NCBI RefSeq assembly: GCF_902833055.1
Contig: NZ_CADFEJ010000002.1
Coordinates: 186,001 to 250,000 of the forward strand
Source: Burkholderia territorii
GTDB lineage: Bacteria > Pseudomonadota > Gammaproteobacteria > Burkholderiales > Burkholderiaceae
DNA: 64,000 nt
Reading direction: 5' to 3'
Both the position numbers and the translations under genes were made by a program. This document shows positions 36,808 through 45,798 of the stretch, in pieces. The first letter of the stretch is position 1; each line of letters opens with the position of its first letter. The notes below the pieces were generated by a model, which was not told where the DNA came from, ran no database searches, and saw nothing but the letters and a program-made list of their open reading frames with translations.

Positions 36808-38421
36808 TCAGTGCTTGATCAGGTACATGTCCTGCGAAGCACGCATGTCGATCACGTTCTTCAGCGAGTAGCCGCCCACGTACGGCTTCACGAGACGGTC
36901 GGCCGAATACTGGAACAGCGGCACCATCGGCGTGTCGTTCATCGCCATGTCGTGCGCCTGCGTGAGCAGCGCGGCGCGCGCCTTGTCGTCGAGCTTCTGG
37001 TTGCCGTCGTCGACGAGCGTGTCGACCTGCTTGTTGCAGTAGCCGACGGTGTTCTGCGAGCTGCCGCAGCGGATCAGGTCGAAGAAGGTCATCGCGTCGT
37101 TGTAGTCGGCGAACCAGCCGTCGCGCGCGATCTGCACCTTGCCGTCATGCCGCTCCTTCATCAGCACCTTGAACTCGACGTTCTCGAGCTTCGTGTTGAT
37201 GCCGAGCTTCGTGCGCCATTCCGATGCGGCGAACAGCGCGACCTTCTTGTGAAGATCGTTGGTGTTGTACGTGAGCGTGAACGACAGCGGCTTCGCATCC
37301 GAGTAGCCGGCCTGCTTCAGCAGATCCTTCGCGGTCGAGATGCGCTTGGCCATCGGCCACGACGCCCATTCCGGCGTGAACGGCTGCACGCCCTTCGTGC
37401 CGTTCGGCATCAGGCCGTACATCGGCTTCTCGCCGGCCTGCGTGAGCTTCGACGTCAGCACGTCGCGGTCGATCACCATCGACAGCGCCTGGCGCACGCG
37501 CTTGTCCTTGAGCGCCGCGTCGCTGTTGTTCAGGTAGTAGTAGTAGGTCGCGAGCTGCAGGCCCGGGCGCAGTTCGCCGCCGAACTGCTTGCTGACCTGC
37601 TGGAAGATGCCCGACGGGATCGAGTAGCTGTAGTCGATCTGGCCCGCCTGATACATGCGCATCGCCGTTTCGTCGCTTTCGATCGGCAGGTACGTGACCT
37701 TGTTGATCACGACCTTCGGCGCGTTCCAGTACTTCGCGTCCTTCGAGATCACGATGCGGTTGTTCGGCTGCCAGTCGACGAGCTGGTACGCGCCGTTGCT
37801 GACGATGTTGCCCGGGCGCGTCCATGCGTCGCCGAACTTCGCGACCACGTCCTTGTTCACCGGTGCGAGCGGAGCCATCGCGGTCAGCTCGGGGAAGAAC
37901 GCGACCGGCACGTCGGTCGTCACTTCGAGCGTGTACGGATCGAGCGCGCGCACGCCGAGCGTCGTCGGCGCGGCCTTGCCGGCGATGATGTCCTTCGAGT
38001 TCTTGATGAATTCGACGAGGATCGTGTACTTCGAGCCCGTCTTCGGATCGGCGACGCGCTGCCACGAATACACGAAATCGGCGGCCGTCACCGGCTGGCC
38101 GTTGCTCCACTTCGCGTCATGGCGAAGCTTGAAGATCCACGTCTGCGGCGTCTTGCGTTCCCACGAGAGCGCAACGCCCGGCACGACCTGGCCGGCCGCA
38201 TCGATGCGGGCGAGCCCTTCGAACAGGTCGAGGCCGATCGTGTTGCCGGTCCACGACTCGATGTGCGCCGGGTCGAGCGACTCGACTTCGGCGGGCACCT
38301 GGCGCGTCAGGTCCTGTTGAGGAGCGAGCGCGACGTTCGACGGAACGGTCACGGCGTGAGCGGCGGGCGTCGTCAGGGCGAGCGCGGCCAGCACGGCCGA
38401 CATGGCATGCAAGGATTTCAT
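36808..38421 (-). CDS. oppA: Peptide-binding periplasmic protein (OppA)
   Basis: A 537-residue solute-binding protein of cluster C (family 5). A signal peptide (MKSLHAMSAVLAALALTTPAAHA) precedes EVESLDPAHIESWTGNTIGLDLFEGLARID, the SBP family 5 signature. GENE order places it first in the operon, feeding OppB/C. Ligands are inferred to be peptides from family and from the neighbouring OprD porin and POT symporter. The promoter probably lies in 38422-38598. Confidence 0.94.
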   Translation of the reverse strand: MKSLHAMSAVLAALALTTPAAHAVTVPSNVALAPQQDLTRQVPAEVESLDPAHIESWTGNTIGLDLFEGLARIDAAGQVVPGVALSWERKTPQTWIFKLRHDAKWSNGQPVTAADFVYSWQRVADPKTGSKYTILVEFIKNSKDIIAGKAAPTTLGVRALDPYTLEVTTDVPVAFFPELTAMAPLAPVNKDVVAKFGDAWTRPGNIVSNGAYQLVDWQPNNRIVISKDAKYWNAPKVVINKVTYLPIESDETAMRMYQAGQIDYSYSIPSGIFQQVSKQFGGELRPGLQLATYYYYLNNSDAALKDKRVRQALSMVIDRDVLTSKLTQAGEKPMYGLMPNGTKGVQPFTPEWASWPMAKRISTAKDLLKQAGYSDAKPLSFTLTYNTNDLHKKVALFAASEWRTKLGINTKLENVEFKVLMKERHDGKVQIARDGWFADYNDAMTFFDLIRCGSSQNTVGYCNKQVDTLVDDGNQKLDDKARAALLTQAHDMAMNDTPMVPLFQYSADRLVKPYVGGYSLKNVIDMRASQDMYLIKH

Positions 38422-38538
38422 CGTGGCGGTCTTGAGAAGGTTGTTCGGTGAGCGATGCGCGGCGAATGCCGCGGTTACGCGTGAGACGCTGACGGGTGCA
38501 GCGATTGAGGAGGCCCGTGATTCTCGTATTGCATCTTA

Positions 38539-38591
38539 GTATTCCTTACGTTTCTTTCGACAGGCATTCCGTCTTGGAAACGAAGGAATAC
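38539..38591. promoter_or_regulatory. Inverted repeat between the XRE regulator and oppA
   Basis: GTATTCCTTACGTTTC at 38539-38554 pairs with GAAACGAAGGAATAC at 38577-38591, 15 bases matching with one bulge. It sits 8 bases after the regulator stop and about 120 before oppA. It could be an operator controlling oppA or a terminator for the regulator gene; the AT-rich arms and lack of a T-tract favour an operator. Confidence 0.55.
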
Positions 38592-38598
38592 CTGTGCG

Positions 38599-39180
38599 TT
38601 AGAACAGCCGCGGCGTACCGACCCAGACCACCACCGACTCGATCTTCGCGGTGTTGACCCAGCTGTGCGGGACCGTCGACTGATAGTGCGAACTGTCACC
38701 GGCCTGCAGGACGAACGTCTTGCCTTCCAGCGTCAGCGACACTTCCCCTTCAATCACATACAGGAACTCCTCTCCCGCATGTGTCGTCACCTCAGACCGC
38801 TTCTGCCCCGGCGGCATCCGCACGAGGATCGCCTCGAGCTGACGCCCTTCGGTCACGTTGGTCAGTCTCGCGAACAGGTTCGCCGAATCGGCGAATCCGA
38901 AGAAGCGCAACTGATCGCCTCTGCAGACCGAGCGTTCTTCGCTCGGCGTATCCACGAAGTACTGCACCGTCACGCCGAGCGCCTGTGCGATACCGGCCAG
39001 CGACGTCAGCGACGGCGACGCGAGCCCGCGTTCGACTTGAGACAGAAACGGCTTCGAAATCCCCGCGGCGGTAGCGGTGTCGTCGAGCGTGCGCTTGAGT
39101 CGTTGGCGCAACGCGCGGATCTTGCTGCCCAGTGCTGCGGCAGCGTCTGCCGACTGCGAGTTTTCAGTGGGGGGAACCAT
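38599..39180 (-). CDS. XRE-family regulator with cupin sensor
   Basis: A 193-residue regulator. The N-terminal helix-turn-helix is IRALRQRLKRTLDDTATAAG with GISKPFLSQVERGLASPSL. The C-terminal cupin (about residues 110-190) shows THAGEEFLYVIEGEV and AGDSSHYQSTVPHSWVN, the two cupin motifs that usually bind metal. Such proteins often repress amino-acid, polyamine or peptide uptake genes. It lies directly upstream of oppA on the same strand. An in-frame TTG at 39204 is an alternative start; no strong ribosome site decides. Confidence 0.9.
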   Translation of the reverse strand: MVPPTENSQSADAAAALGSKIRALRQRLKRTLDDTATAAGISKPFLSQVERGLASPSLTSLAGIAQALGVTVQYFVDTPSEERSVCRGDQLRFFGFADSANLFARLTNVTEGRQLEAILVRMPPGQKRSEVTTHAGEEFLYVIEGEVSLTLEGKTFVLQAGDSSHYQSTVPHSWVNTAKIESVVVWVGTPRLF

Positions 39181-39677
39181 AGCAGGCCGAAAAGTGGTCG
39201 TCAAAAAATGTTTGATGGAAAGTAACTAAGTTAGATCGATTTGGCTTAGTCTTCGGGTTCGCACACGTCTTCGGTGTTGAGCCCGGTGCACTAAACAGGG
39301 CACGAAGCGAGCGAAACGACGCGCTATCTTGCCAGACTCGCCCGCTTCACAGGCAAGCTGCAAGCGGCTCTCCGGGAATTTGCGGAGAACGGGCGCAAAG
39401 CTTACAAGTAAATGATGAGACGAATATTCCTGAAAGCTGCTGCCATATCGGGAGTTTCCCTGAGTGGCGCGGACCTGACGCACCGGACCGGCAAACGTTA
39501 CCATTCGCGCGCCGGTCGGGGCCTTGCACCGCCTTTGCCGGCGGCGTCAGACCCCGGCCCGGGCTAACCGCCCGACTGCTCCATCGCCGACGCAAAGCCT
39601 ACCCGGCCACAGTGCTCCGGCGCCAGTTCGACCCAAAGGCGACGCGCGATCCGCGCCGTCCGTTTCAAACGAGATTG
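39181..39677. other. Intergenic region between the XRE regulator and the POT symporter
   Basis: No gene is supported in these 497 bases. It must carry the divergent promoters of the regulator and the symporter. AT-rich DNA near 39205-39245 is the most promoter-like part. Confidence 0.55.
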
Positions 39678-41201
39678 ATGATGCACGCACCTGTTTCACA
39701 GACCCGATCGTTCACGACGGTCTTCCTCATCGAAATGTGGGAGCGCTTCGGCTACTACGGCATGGCCGCGCTCCTGGTCCTCTTCATGGTCGACCGGCTC
39801 GGTTTCACCGACAGCCATGCGAACCTGACCTGGGGCGCGTTCACCGCGCTCGTCTACGCGTCGCCGTCGATCGGCGGCTGGATCGGCGACAAGGTGCTCG
39901 GCGCCCGTCGCACGATGATCATCGGCGCGGCCGTGCTGTGCGCCGGCTACCTGATGCTGGCGGTGCCGAACGACGCGCTGGCCTACATGTATGCGTCGCT
40001 CGGCGTGATCGTCGTCGGCAACGGCCTGTTCAAGGCCAACGCGGCGAACCTCGTGCGCCGCATCTACGAAGGCGACGATGCGCGCATCGACAGCGCATTC
40101 ACGATCTACTACATGGCGGTCAACATCGGCTCGACCGTGTCGATGCTCGCGACGCCGTGGATCAAGGATCACTGGGGCTGGCACACCGCATTCGCGGTCT
40201 GCTGCGCCGGCATGCTGCTCGCGATCCTGAACTTCATGCTGATGCACCGCACGCTCGCGCACATCGGCTCGCAGCCCGACGACGAACCGATCCGCTGGAA
40301 GCGCCTCGGCGGCGTGGCGGCAGGCGGCGCCGCGCTCGCGCTGGTCACGCTGTACGTGCTGCAACACAAGCAGCTCGCCGTCGCGAGCGTGTGGACGGCC
40401 GCATTCGCGATTCTCGCGATCTTCGCGTACATGATCGCGAAGTCGGAGCGCTCCGAGCGCGCGGGCCTGATCGCGGCGCTCGTGCTGATCGGCCAGGTGA
40501 TCCTGTTCTTCATCTTCTACGTGCAGATGTCGACGTCGCTGACGCTGTTCGCGCTGCGCAACGTCGATCCGCGCTTCATGCTGTTCGGCACGACGCTGTT
40601 CACGTGGAGCGCCGCGCAGTTCCAGGCGCTGAACCCGATCTGGATCATGATGCTGAGCCCGGTGCTCGTGTGGATCTACAACGCGGTTTCGAAGAGCGGC
40701 CGTGACCTGCCGGTCGCGGCGAAGTATGCGCTCGGCTTCGGCGCGGTGGCTGCGGGCTACCTGGTGTTCACGATCAGCGGCCGCTACGCGGTGGACGGTC
40801 GCGTGTCGTCGTGGTTCATGGTGTGGGGCTACGGCCTCTACTCGCTCGGCGAATTGCTGGTGAGCGGTCTCGGCCTCGCAATGATCGCCCGCTACGTGCC
40901 GGCGCGCATGAGCGGCTTCATGATGGGCGCGTATTTCGTCGCGACGGGTGTGTCTCAGTATCTGGGCAGCGTCGTCGCGAACTTCGCGCAGATGCCGTCG
41001 CACGACCTGCCTGCCACCGAATCGCTGCCGCTCTACCTGTCGCTGTTCGAGAAGCTCGGCTGGCTCGCCGCGATCGGCATGCTGCTCGCGCTCCTGCTGC
41101 TGCCGATGATGAACCGACTGTCGCGCCAGCATCAGCGCTGCGCGGAAGAGCGCCGCGAGGAAGAAGCGGTTCAGGCGCAGGCGATGGCCTCGGCGCAGTA
41201 A
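39678..41201 (+). CDS. POT-family proton-coupled peptide symporter
   Basis: A 507-residue inner-membrane transporter of the PTR2/POT family with about 14 hydrophobic segments. The signature ExxERFxYYG is seen as EMWERFGYYGMAALLVLFM near the N-terminus, where the glutamates and arginine couple proton movement. Other family stretches are GGWIGDKVLGARRTM and GNGLFKANAANLV. It imports di- and tripeptides. Start MMHAPVSQ at 39678, with GAGA-type ribosome signal; 39681 is equally possible. Divergent from the XRE regulator. Confidence 0.94.
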   Translation: MMHAPVSQTRSFTTVFLIEMWERFGYYGMAALLVLFMVDRLGFTDSHANLTWGAFTALVYASPSIGGWIGDKVLGARRTMIIGAAVLCAGYLMLAVPNDALAYMYASLGVIVVGNGLFKANAANLVRRIYEGDDARIDSAFTIYYMAVNIGSTVSMLATPWIKDHWGWHTAFAVCCAGMLLAILNFMLMHRTLAHIGSQPDDEPIRWKRLGGVAAGGAALALVTLYVLQHKQLAVASVWTAAFAILAIFAYMIAKSERSERAGLIAALVLIGQVILFFIFYVQMSTSLTLFALRNVDPRFMLFGTTLFTWSAAQFQALNPIWIMMLSPVLVWIYNAVSKSGRDLPVAAKYALGFGAVAAGYLVFTISGRYAVDGRVSSWFMVWGYGLYSLGELLVSGLGLAMIARYVPARMSGFMMGAYFVATGVSQYLGSVVANFAQMPSHDLPATESLPLYLSLFEKLGWLAAIGMLLALLLLPMMNRLSRQHQRCAEERREEEAVQAQAMASAQ

Positions 41202-41321
41202 GTACTATCCCTCGGCGTGCGGCGTGCACGCCACATTCTCCTGCCAGCGCGGCCAGCACGTCCTACACTGGTTGCAACGGCGCATCCGCTCCGTCGTGAT
41301 GCGCACTGGCGGGAGAAGATC

Positions 41322-41528
41322 ATGAAAAGCAAAACGACTCGGCTGTTGAGGATTCTGTCCGACATCCGGCACGCGCAGCGCTGCACCGCAGTGCGCGCCG
41401 CCCGGGCCGCGGCCGAAGCCGACGCGGTGCTCGCGGAGCAGGACGACCCGAAGTCCGACGAACGCGACGACGCCGAATCCGACGACGCAAACGCCGCCGC
41501 CCGCTCCCGCATCGGCTCACCTCACTGA
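41322..41528 (+). CDS. Small hypothetical protein
   Basis: A 68-residue charged protein (MKSKTTRLLRILSDIRHAQR, then an acidic tail). GGGAG lies 8 bases before the ATG. The family was not recognised. It follows the POT gene on the same strand but 120 bases away. Confidence 0.6.
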   Translation: MKSKTTRLLRILSDIRHAQRCTAVRAARAAAEADAVLAEQDDPKSDERDDAESDDANAAARSRIGSPH

Positions 41529-41596
41529 CCGCACCGACGCCGTGCGGCACCGCGCGTGCCGCTTCCGCGTTTCCGCATCGCTCTCGTGCTTCCGGG

Positions 41597-41732
41597 TTGT
41601 CCGTGTTGTCGCGGTGCCTCGTTGCCCGCGCTGTCGCGTCGCCCGCGCTATCGCGTTGCCCGCGCTATCGCGTTGCCCGTGCTGCCGCGTTGCCCGTGCT
41701 GGCGCGTTGCCCGTGCTGTCGCGTTACCCGCG
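41597..41732. repeat. 17-bp tandem repeat, about seven copies
   Basis: Six contiguous units of TTGCCCGCGCTATCGCG type run from 41622 to 41723, each 17 bases and differing at one to four positions. A partial seventh unit follows to 41732, and an eighth-like unit at 41597-41613 is separated by 8 bases. The repeat ends 28 bases before the opgC stop, so it lies in the 3' flank of that gene. The period is not a multiple of three. Confidence 0.9.
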
Positions 41733-41760
41733 TTTCGAGCTACCCGTTCTTCCGCGCCGC

Positions 41761-42885
41761 TCACGCGGCCGCGCCGCGCCAGCGCGCGAACCACGTTCCC
41801 GAACCCGCCACCGCCATCATCAGCGCGACCGCGCATGCGTCGGCCGCAAGGCCCACGCCGATATGCCGCAACTCGGCGCCGTTCGCGACCGGATGCAGCA
41901 GCGAATCGATGACGAGCGAGATCGCCGCGCCCGCGACGAAGCAGATCAGGCCGCGTTGTCCGACCGCGACGACGGGCTGCACGGCCTGCGCAATGCGCGC
42001 GATCCAGCCGCGGCGCACGCAATCCGCCATCAGCCACGCGATCGCCGCGAAGCTCACGATACGCGGCAGCGCGAGATCGCGCTTGAGCACGCCTTCCGGC
42101 ACCGGCAGCCCCGAAAACAGCTTGTAGCTCGCGCAGCCGAGCACGATCGCGCACGCGACACCGGTCGCCGCGGCGCTCCAGCGTCCGAGCGCAACGTGCC
42201 GGTAGAACGGCTGGCAGCGTGCGAGCACGCCGGCAACGAACATCAGTTGCCACGCAAACGGGTTGAAGCTCCAGCGGAACGAGTCGGTGTCGAGCAGTTC
42301 GGGGCCGAGCCACCCGGCCGCGAGCCACGATGCCGCGCTGAACGCGACGAGTAGCCAAGGATGGCGGCGCGCAAACGGCACGATCACCGGCGACGCGAGC
42401 GCGAACAGCACGTACATCGGCAGCACCGACGCGAGATACGGCTGGCGCTGGAACGTGAGCAGTTCGGCCGCGCCCGTGAGCGGCGACGCAAGCATCACGC
42501 TGACGTCGTCGAGCGCGAGGTTCGGCGCGTCGATCCCGTAATGGTCGAGCACGGCGGACACGACGAGCATCAGCGTCGACGTCGCGAGAAACGCGCGATA
42601 GATCTGCATCGCGCGGCGTACGAACCGCCGCTGCGCGGCGCGCGCGCCATGCCGGTCGGCAATCGCGCCGTACGCGCTCGCGGTCGCGAAGCCGCCGAGG
42701 AACACGAATACCTCGGCCGCGTCGCACAGCGCGAACGAGTGGAGCGTCACGCGCGACAGCACGCTCGCGCCGATGTGATCGACGACGATCATCAGCAACA
42801 CGATGCCGCGGAAGAAATCGACTTCGATCAGGCGGCCGCCGCGCGCCGGCGGGGCGGACATGGCGGGCGGCATGCTCATCGACAT
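41761..42885 (-). CDS. OpgC-family membrane protein (acyltransferase-like)
   Basis: A 374-residue inner-membrane protein with about ten hydrophobic segments, of the OpgC_C family. It begins RLIEVDFFRGIVLLMIVVDH, the typical first helix with the conserved D-F-F-R-G residues. In related bacteria OpgC succinylates osmoregulated periplasmic glucans; here the substrate is inferred. The ATG at 42885 has AGGTG before it; later in-frame ATGs at 42879, 42873 and 42861 are possible. Not linked to glucan synthesis genes in the window. Confidence 0.85.
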   Translation of the reverse strand: MSMSMPPAMSAPPARGGRLIEVDFFRGIVLLMIVVDHIGASVLSRVTLHSFALCDAAEVFVFLGGFATASAYGAIADRHGARAAQRRFVRRAMQIYRAFLATSTLMLVVSAVLDHYGIDAPNLALDDVSVMLASPLTGAAELLTFQRQPYLASVLPMYVLFALASPVIVPFARRHPWLLVAFSAASWLAAGWLGPELLDTDSFRWSFNPFAWQLMFVAGVLARCQPFYRHVALGRWSAAATGVACAIVLGCASYKLFSGLPVPEGVLKRDLALPRIVSFAAIAWLMADCVRRGWIARIAQAVQPVVAVGQRGLICFVAGAAISLVIDSLLHPVANGAELRHIGVGLAADACAVALMMAVAGSGTWFARWRGAAA

Positions 42886-43271
42886 GGCCGCACCTGCGCG
42901 ACGGCGGCGCGGCACGCACCGGTGGAGAATTCGGAAGGGAAAAGGCGAACGCGGTCAGCGGCGATGCGCGTATGCTCGCATCGCGCCAACCCGTCCTGCC
43001 TGGCACGGAGATGACCGATCATGGAAAAGCCGCATACGAAAAAGAAGACGGTCAGGTCAGTCTAGCGGCCGATCGGGGGATACCCTAAGTAACAAAGTGC
43101 AACGGAATCTTCTGTTCGATTACGCCGATAACAACGGCGATACAGAATTGGCAGGCTGGCCAGACCGGCGTCAGCGCGATGCCAGTTCGACGCCAGCATC
43201 GCGGGATTCGACGCAACGAACGCGCGACGCGCGGCACGTTCGTGCCGCCGTCACGCCGCTCGCGGCGACGC
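42886..43271. other. Intergenic region between opgC and rarD
   Basis: About 386 bases with no supportable gene. The middle (43075-43150) is AT-richer and may carry the opgC promoter; nothing further is seen. Confidence 0.55.
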
Positions 43272-44171
43272 TCAGGCGCGCACGGGCAAGCGCCGCATCA
43301 GCATCGCGCTGTGCCACGCGGTCAACGCGACGGCGGCCCAGATCGGCCCGTACGTCGCGAGCTGCGCGACGCTCAGCGTTTCGCCGAGCAGCAGCAACGA
43401 CACCGCGACGAGCAGCACCGGCTCGACGTAGCCGAGGATCCCGAACAGCGCCATCGGCAGCATCCGGCTCGCCTTCAGGTAGCTCGCGAGCGCGAGCGTG
43501 CTGAGCACGCCGAGCCCCGGCAGCAGCATGGCCCACAGCATCGGATGGCTGGCGACGGGCGTCGTGCTTGACGCCACCATCGCGAGCGCGACCGGGCACA
43601 GCAACGCGATCTCCAGCGCGAACGCGGCAAGCGAATCCGCGTTGATCCGGCGACGCAGCACGAAATACGGCGGATAGCCGAGCGCGACGACGAGCGTCGG
43701 CCACGCGAACGCGCGCGTCGCCCACACCTCGTGCGCGACCCCGAGCGCCGCGCACGCGACCGCCGCCCATTGCAGCGGATCGAGCCGTTCGTGATAGTAG
43801 AAGCGGCCGACGATCACCATCGTCAGCGGCAGCAGGAAATAGCCGAGCGACACCTCGAGCATGCGCCCGTGCAGCGGCGCCCACAGGAACAGCCACAGCT
43901 GCAGGCCGAGCAGTGCCGCACTCGCCGGCAGCGCGAGCAGCAGGCGCCAGTCGCGCACGCTGCGCCGAACGAGTTCGACGAGCGCCGGCCAGCGGCCGCG
44001 CAGCGCGATCAGCGCGAGCGCGCCAGGCGCGGTCCACAGAATCCGCCACGCGAAGATGTCGAGCCCGGTGAGCGGCGCGAGCAGCTTCGCGTAGGCGGAC
44101 ATCAGCGCGAACAGCGTCGACGCCATCACCGACAGCGCGATGCCGCGACCGGCCTCCGGATACCCCGTCAT
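43272..44171 (-). CDS. rarD: EamA/RarD-type transporter
   Basis: A 299-residue inner-membrane protein with ten hydrophobic helices, the 5+5 EamA (drug/metabolite transporter) plan. The N-terminus GIALSVMASTLFALMSAYAKLLAPLTGLDIFAWRI and the ILGYVEPVLLVAVSLLLLGE segment near the C-terminus are typical of RarD. The substrate of RarD proteins is not established. It lies 12 bases after the acylphosphatase gene, so both may be co-transcribed. Confidence 0.85.
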   Translation of the reverse strand: MTGYPEAGRGIALSVMASTLFALMSAYAKLLAPLTGLDIFAWRILWTAPGALALIALRGRWPALVELVRRSVRDWRLLLALPASAALLGLQLWLFLWAPLHGRMLEVSLGYFLLPLTMVIVGRFYYHERLDPLQWAAVACAALGVAHEVWATRAFAWPTLVVALGYPPYFVLRRRINADSLAAFALEIALLCPVALAMVASSTTPVASHPMLWAMLLPGLGVLSTLALASYLKASRMLPMALFGILGYVEPVLLVAVSLLLLGETLSVAQLATYGPIWAAVALTAWHSAMLMRRLPVRA

Positions 44172-44183
44172 GTCGTTTTCGCC

Positions 44184-44480
44184 TTACTGCTGCTGGAAGC
44201 GCTCGAAGCGCTTTTCGATCTGGCGCTCCTCGAACGTCACCTCCGTCACGCGCGCGGACGGCGGCCCGTGACGCAGCCACGCGAGCATCCGGTCGATCTG
44301 CGCGCCGGGGCCCTGGATCATCGCCTCGACACTGCCGTCCTCGAGATTCGCGACCCAGCCGCGCAGCTTCAGCGCGTGCGCCTCGCGCACCGTCGCGTGA
44401 CGGAAACCGACGCCCTGCACGACGCCGCGCACCCGCACGTAGTAGGTCTCGATCCGTTCGTCCAGTTCATTGCGGCTCAT
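44184..44480 (-). CDS. acyP: Acylphosphatase
   Basis: A 98-residue cytoplasmic enzyme that hydrolyses the carboxyl-phosphate bond of acylphosphates. The active-site motif VQGVGFRHATVREA supplies the catalytic arginine and LRGWVANLEDGSVE the catalytic asparagine. The length matches the family. The ATG at 44480 lies behind GGGAGG; an ATG at 44501 would put extra residues ahead. It precedes rarD by 12 bases. Confidence 0.93.
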   Translation of the reverse strand: MSRNELDERIETYYVRVRGVVQGVGFRHATVREAHALKLRGWVANLEDGSVEAMIQGPGAQIDRMLAWLRHGPPSARVTEVTFEERQIEKRFERFQQQ

Positions 44481-44682
44481 CGCGTCGCCCTCCCGTTGCA
44501 TTCAAGCCCGGCATTGTAGTCGCGTCGGCCGCTTCTCACACGTGCTGGGCCAGGCCACCGCGCGCCGCGGCCCCGCCGGCTCGGCCGCCGTGCGGCGCTC
44601 GCGTCGCCGGGCGCGCCGAGCACGTACAATCTCGCCGACGCACAACCGCCGCGCCGCCCGCGCGCGGCCCTGAAGGAAACGC

Positions 44683-45690
44683 ATGACTGATACCTCCCGC
44701 GATCTCGTTCTCGTCACCGGCGCGTCCGGTTTCGTCGGCTCGGCCGTCGCACGCATCGCGCAGCAGAAAGGCTACGCGGTGCGCGTGCTGGTGCGCCCGA
44801 CCAGCCCGCGCACGAACGTCGCGGATCTCGACGCCGAGATCGTCACCGGCGACATGCGCGACGAAACGTCGATGCGCGCCGCGCTGCGCGGCGTGCGCTA
44901 CCTGTTGCACGTGGCGGCCGATTACCGGCTGTGGGCGCCGGATCCGCAGGAGATCGAGCGCGCGAACCTCGAAGGCGCGGTCGCGACGATGCGCGCCGCG
45001 CGTGCCGAAGGCGTCGAGCGGATCGTCTACACGAGCAGCGTCGCGACGCTGAAGGTCACGAGCGCGGGCGACCCGTCCGACGAGAACCGGCCGCTGACAG
45101 CCGAGCAGGCGATCGGCGTGTACAAGCGCAGCAAGGTGCTGGCCGAGCGCGCGGTCGAGCGGATGATCGCCAACGAAGGGCTGCCGGCCGTGATCGTCAA
45201 CCCGTCGACGCCGATCGGCCCGCGCGACGTGAAACCGACGCCGACCGGCCGCATCATCGTCGAAGCCGCGCTCGGCAAGATTCCGGCGTTCGTCGATACC
45301 GGCCTGAACCTCGTGCATGTGGACGACGTCGCGCACGGCCACTTCCTCGCGCTGGAGCGCGGCCGGATCGGCGAGCGCTACATCCTCGGCGGCGAGAACC
45401 TGCCGCTGCAGCAGATGCTGGCCGACATCGCACAGATGACCAACCGCAAGGCGCCGACGATCGCGCTGCCGCGCTGGCCGCTCTATCCGCTCGCGGTCGG
45501 TGCGGAGGCCGTCGCGAAGTTCACGAAGAAGGAGCCGTTCGTGACCGTCGACGGCTTGCGGATGTCGAAGAACAAGATGTATTTCACGTCCGCGAAGGCC
45601 GAGCGCGAGCTCGGCTACCGCGCGCGTCCGTACCGCGAAGGATTGCGCGATGCGCTCGACTGGTTCGGCTCGGCGGGCTACCTGAAGTAA
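44683..45690 (+). CDS. hpnA: Hopanoid-associated sugar epimerase HpnA
   Basis: A 335-residue short-chain dehydrogenase/epimerase. It has the Rossmann glycine motif VTGASGFVGSA, the catalytic YKRSKVLAE (YxxxK) segment and STPIGPRDVKPTPTGR, all typical of HpnA. The enzyme acts on nucleotide-sugar precursors linked to hopanoid side-chain synthesis; its exact reaction is not settled. It is the first of the hopanoid genes here. A terminator follows immediately, so it is probably monocistronic. Confidence 0.93.
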   Translation: MTDTSRDLVLVTGASGFVGSAVARIAQQKGYAVRVLVRPTSPRTNVADLDAEIVTGDMRDETSMRAALRGVRYLLHVAADYRLWAPDPQEIERANLEGAVATMRAARAEGVERIVYTSSVATLKVTSAGDPSDENRPLTAEQAIGVYKRSKVLAERAVERMIANEGLPAVIVNPSTPIGPRDVKPTPTGRIIVEAALGKIPAFVDTGLNLVHVDDVAHGHFLALERGRIGERYILGGENLPLQQMLADIAQMTNRKAPTIALPRWPLYPLAVGAEAVAKFTKKEPFVTVDGLRMSKNKMYFTSAKAERELGYRARPYREGLRDALDWFGSAGYLK

Positions 45691-45693
45691 CAC

Positions 45694-45718
45694 AAAGCGG
45701 CGTGCGTCACGCCGCTTT
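45694..45718 (+). terminator. Terminator after hpnA
   Basis: AAAGCGGCGTG pairs with CACGCCGCTTT around CGT, beginning 3 bases after the hpnA stop. The following TGCGCACTTTG gives only a weak T-tract. Confidence 0.65.
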
Positions 45719-45798
45719 GCGCACTTTGTTACACGTCGCCGACGAACCGGCACCGGCGCAGCGGTTAAAATCGCGGGTCTTACGCAGAGAAGACACGC

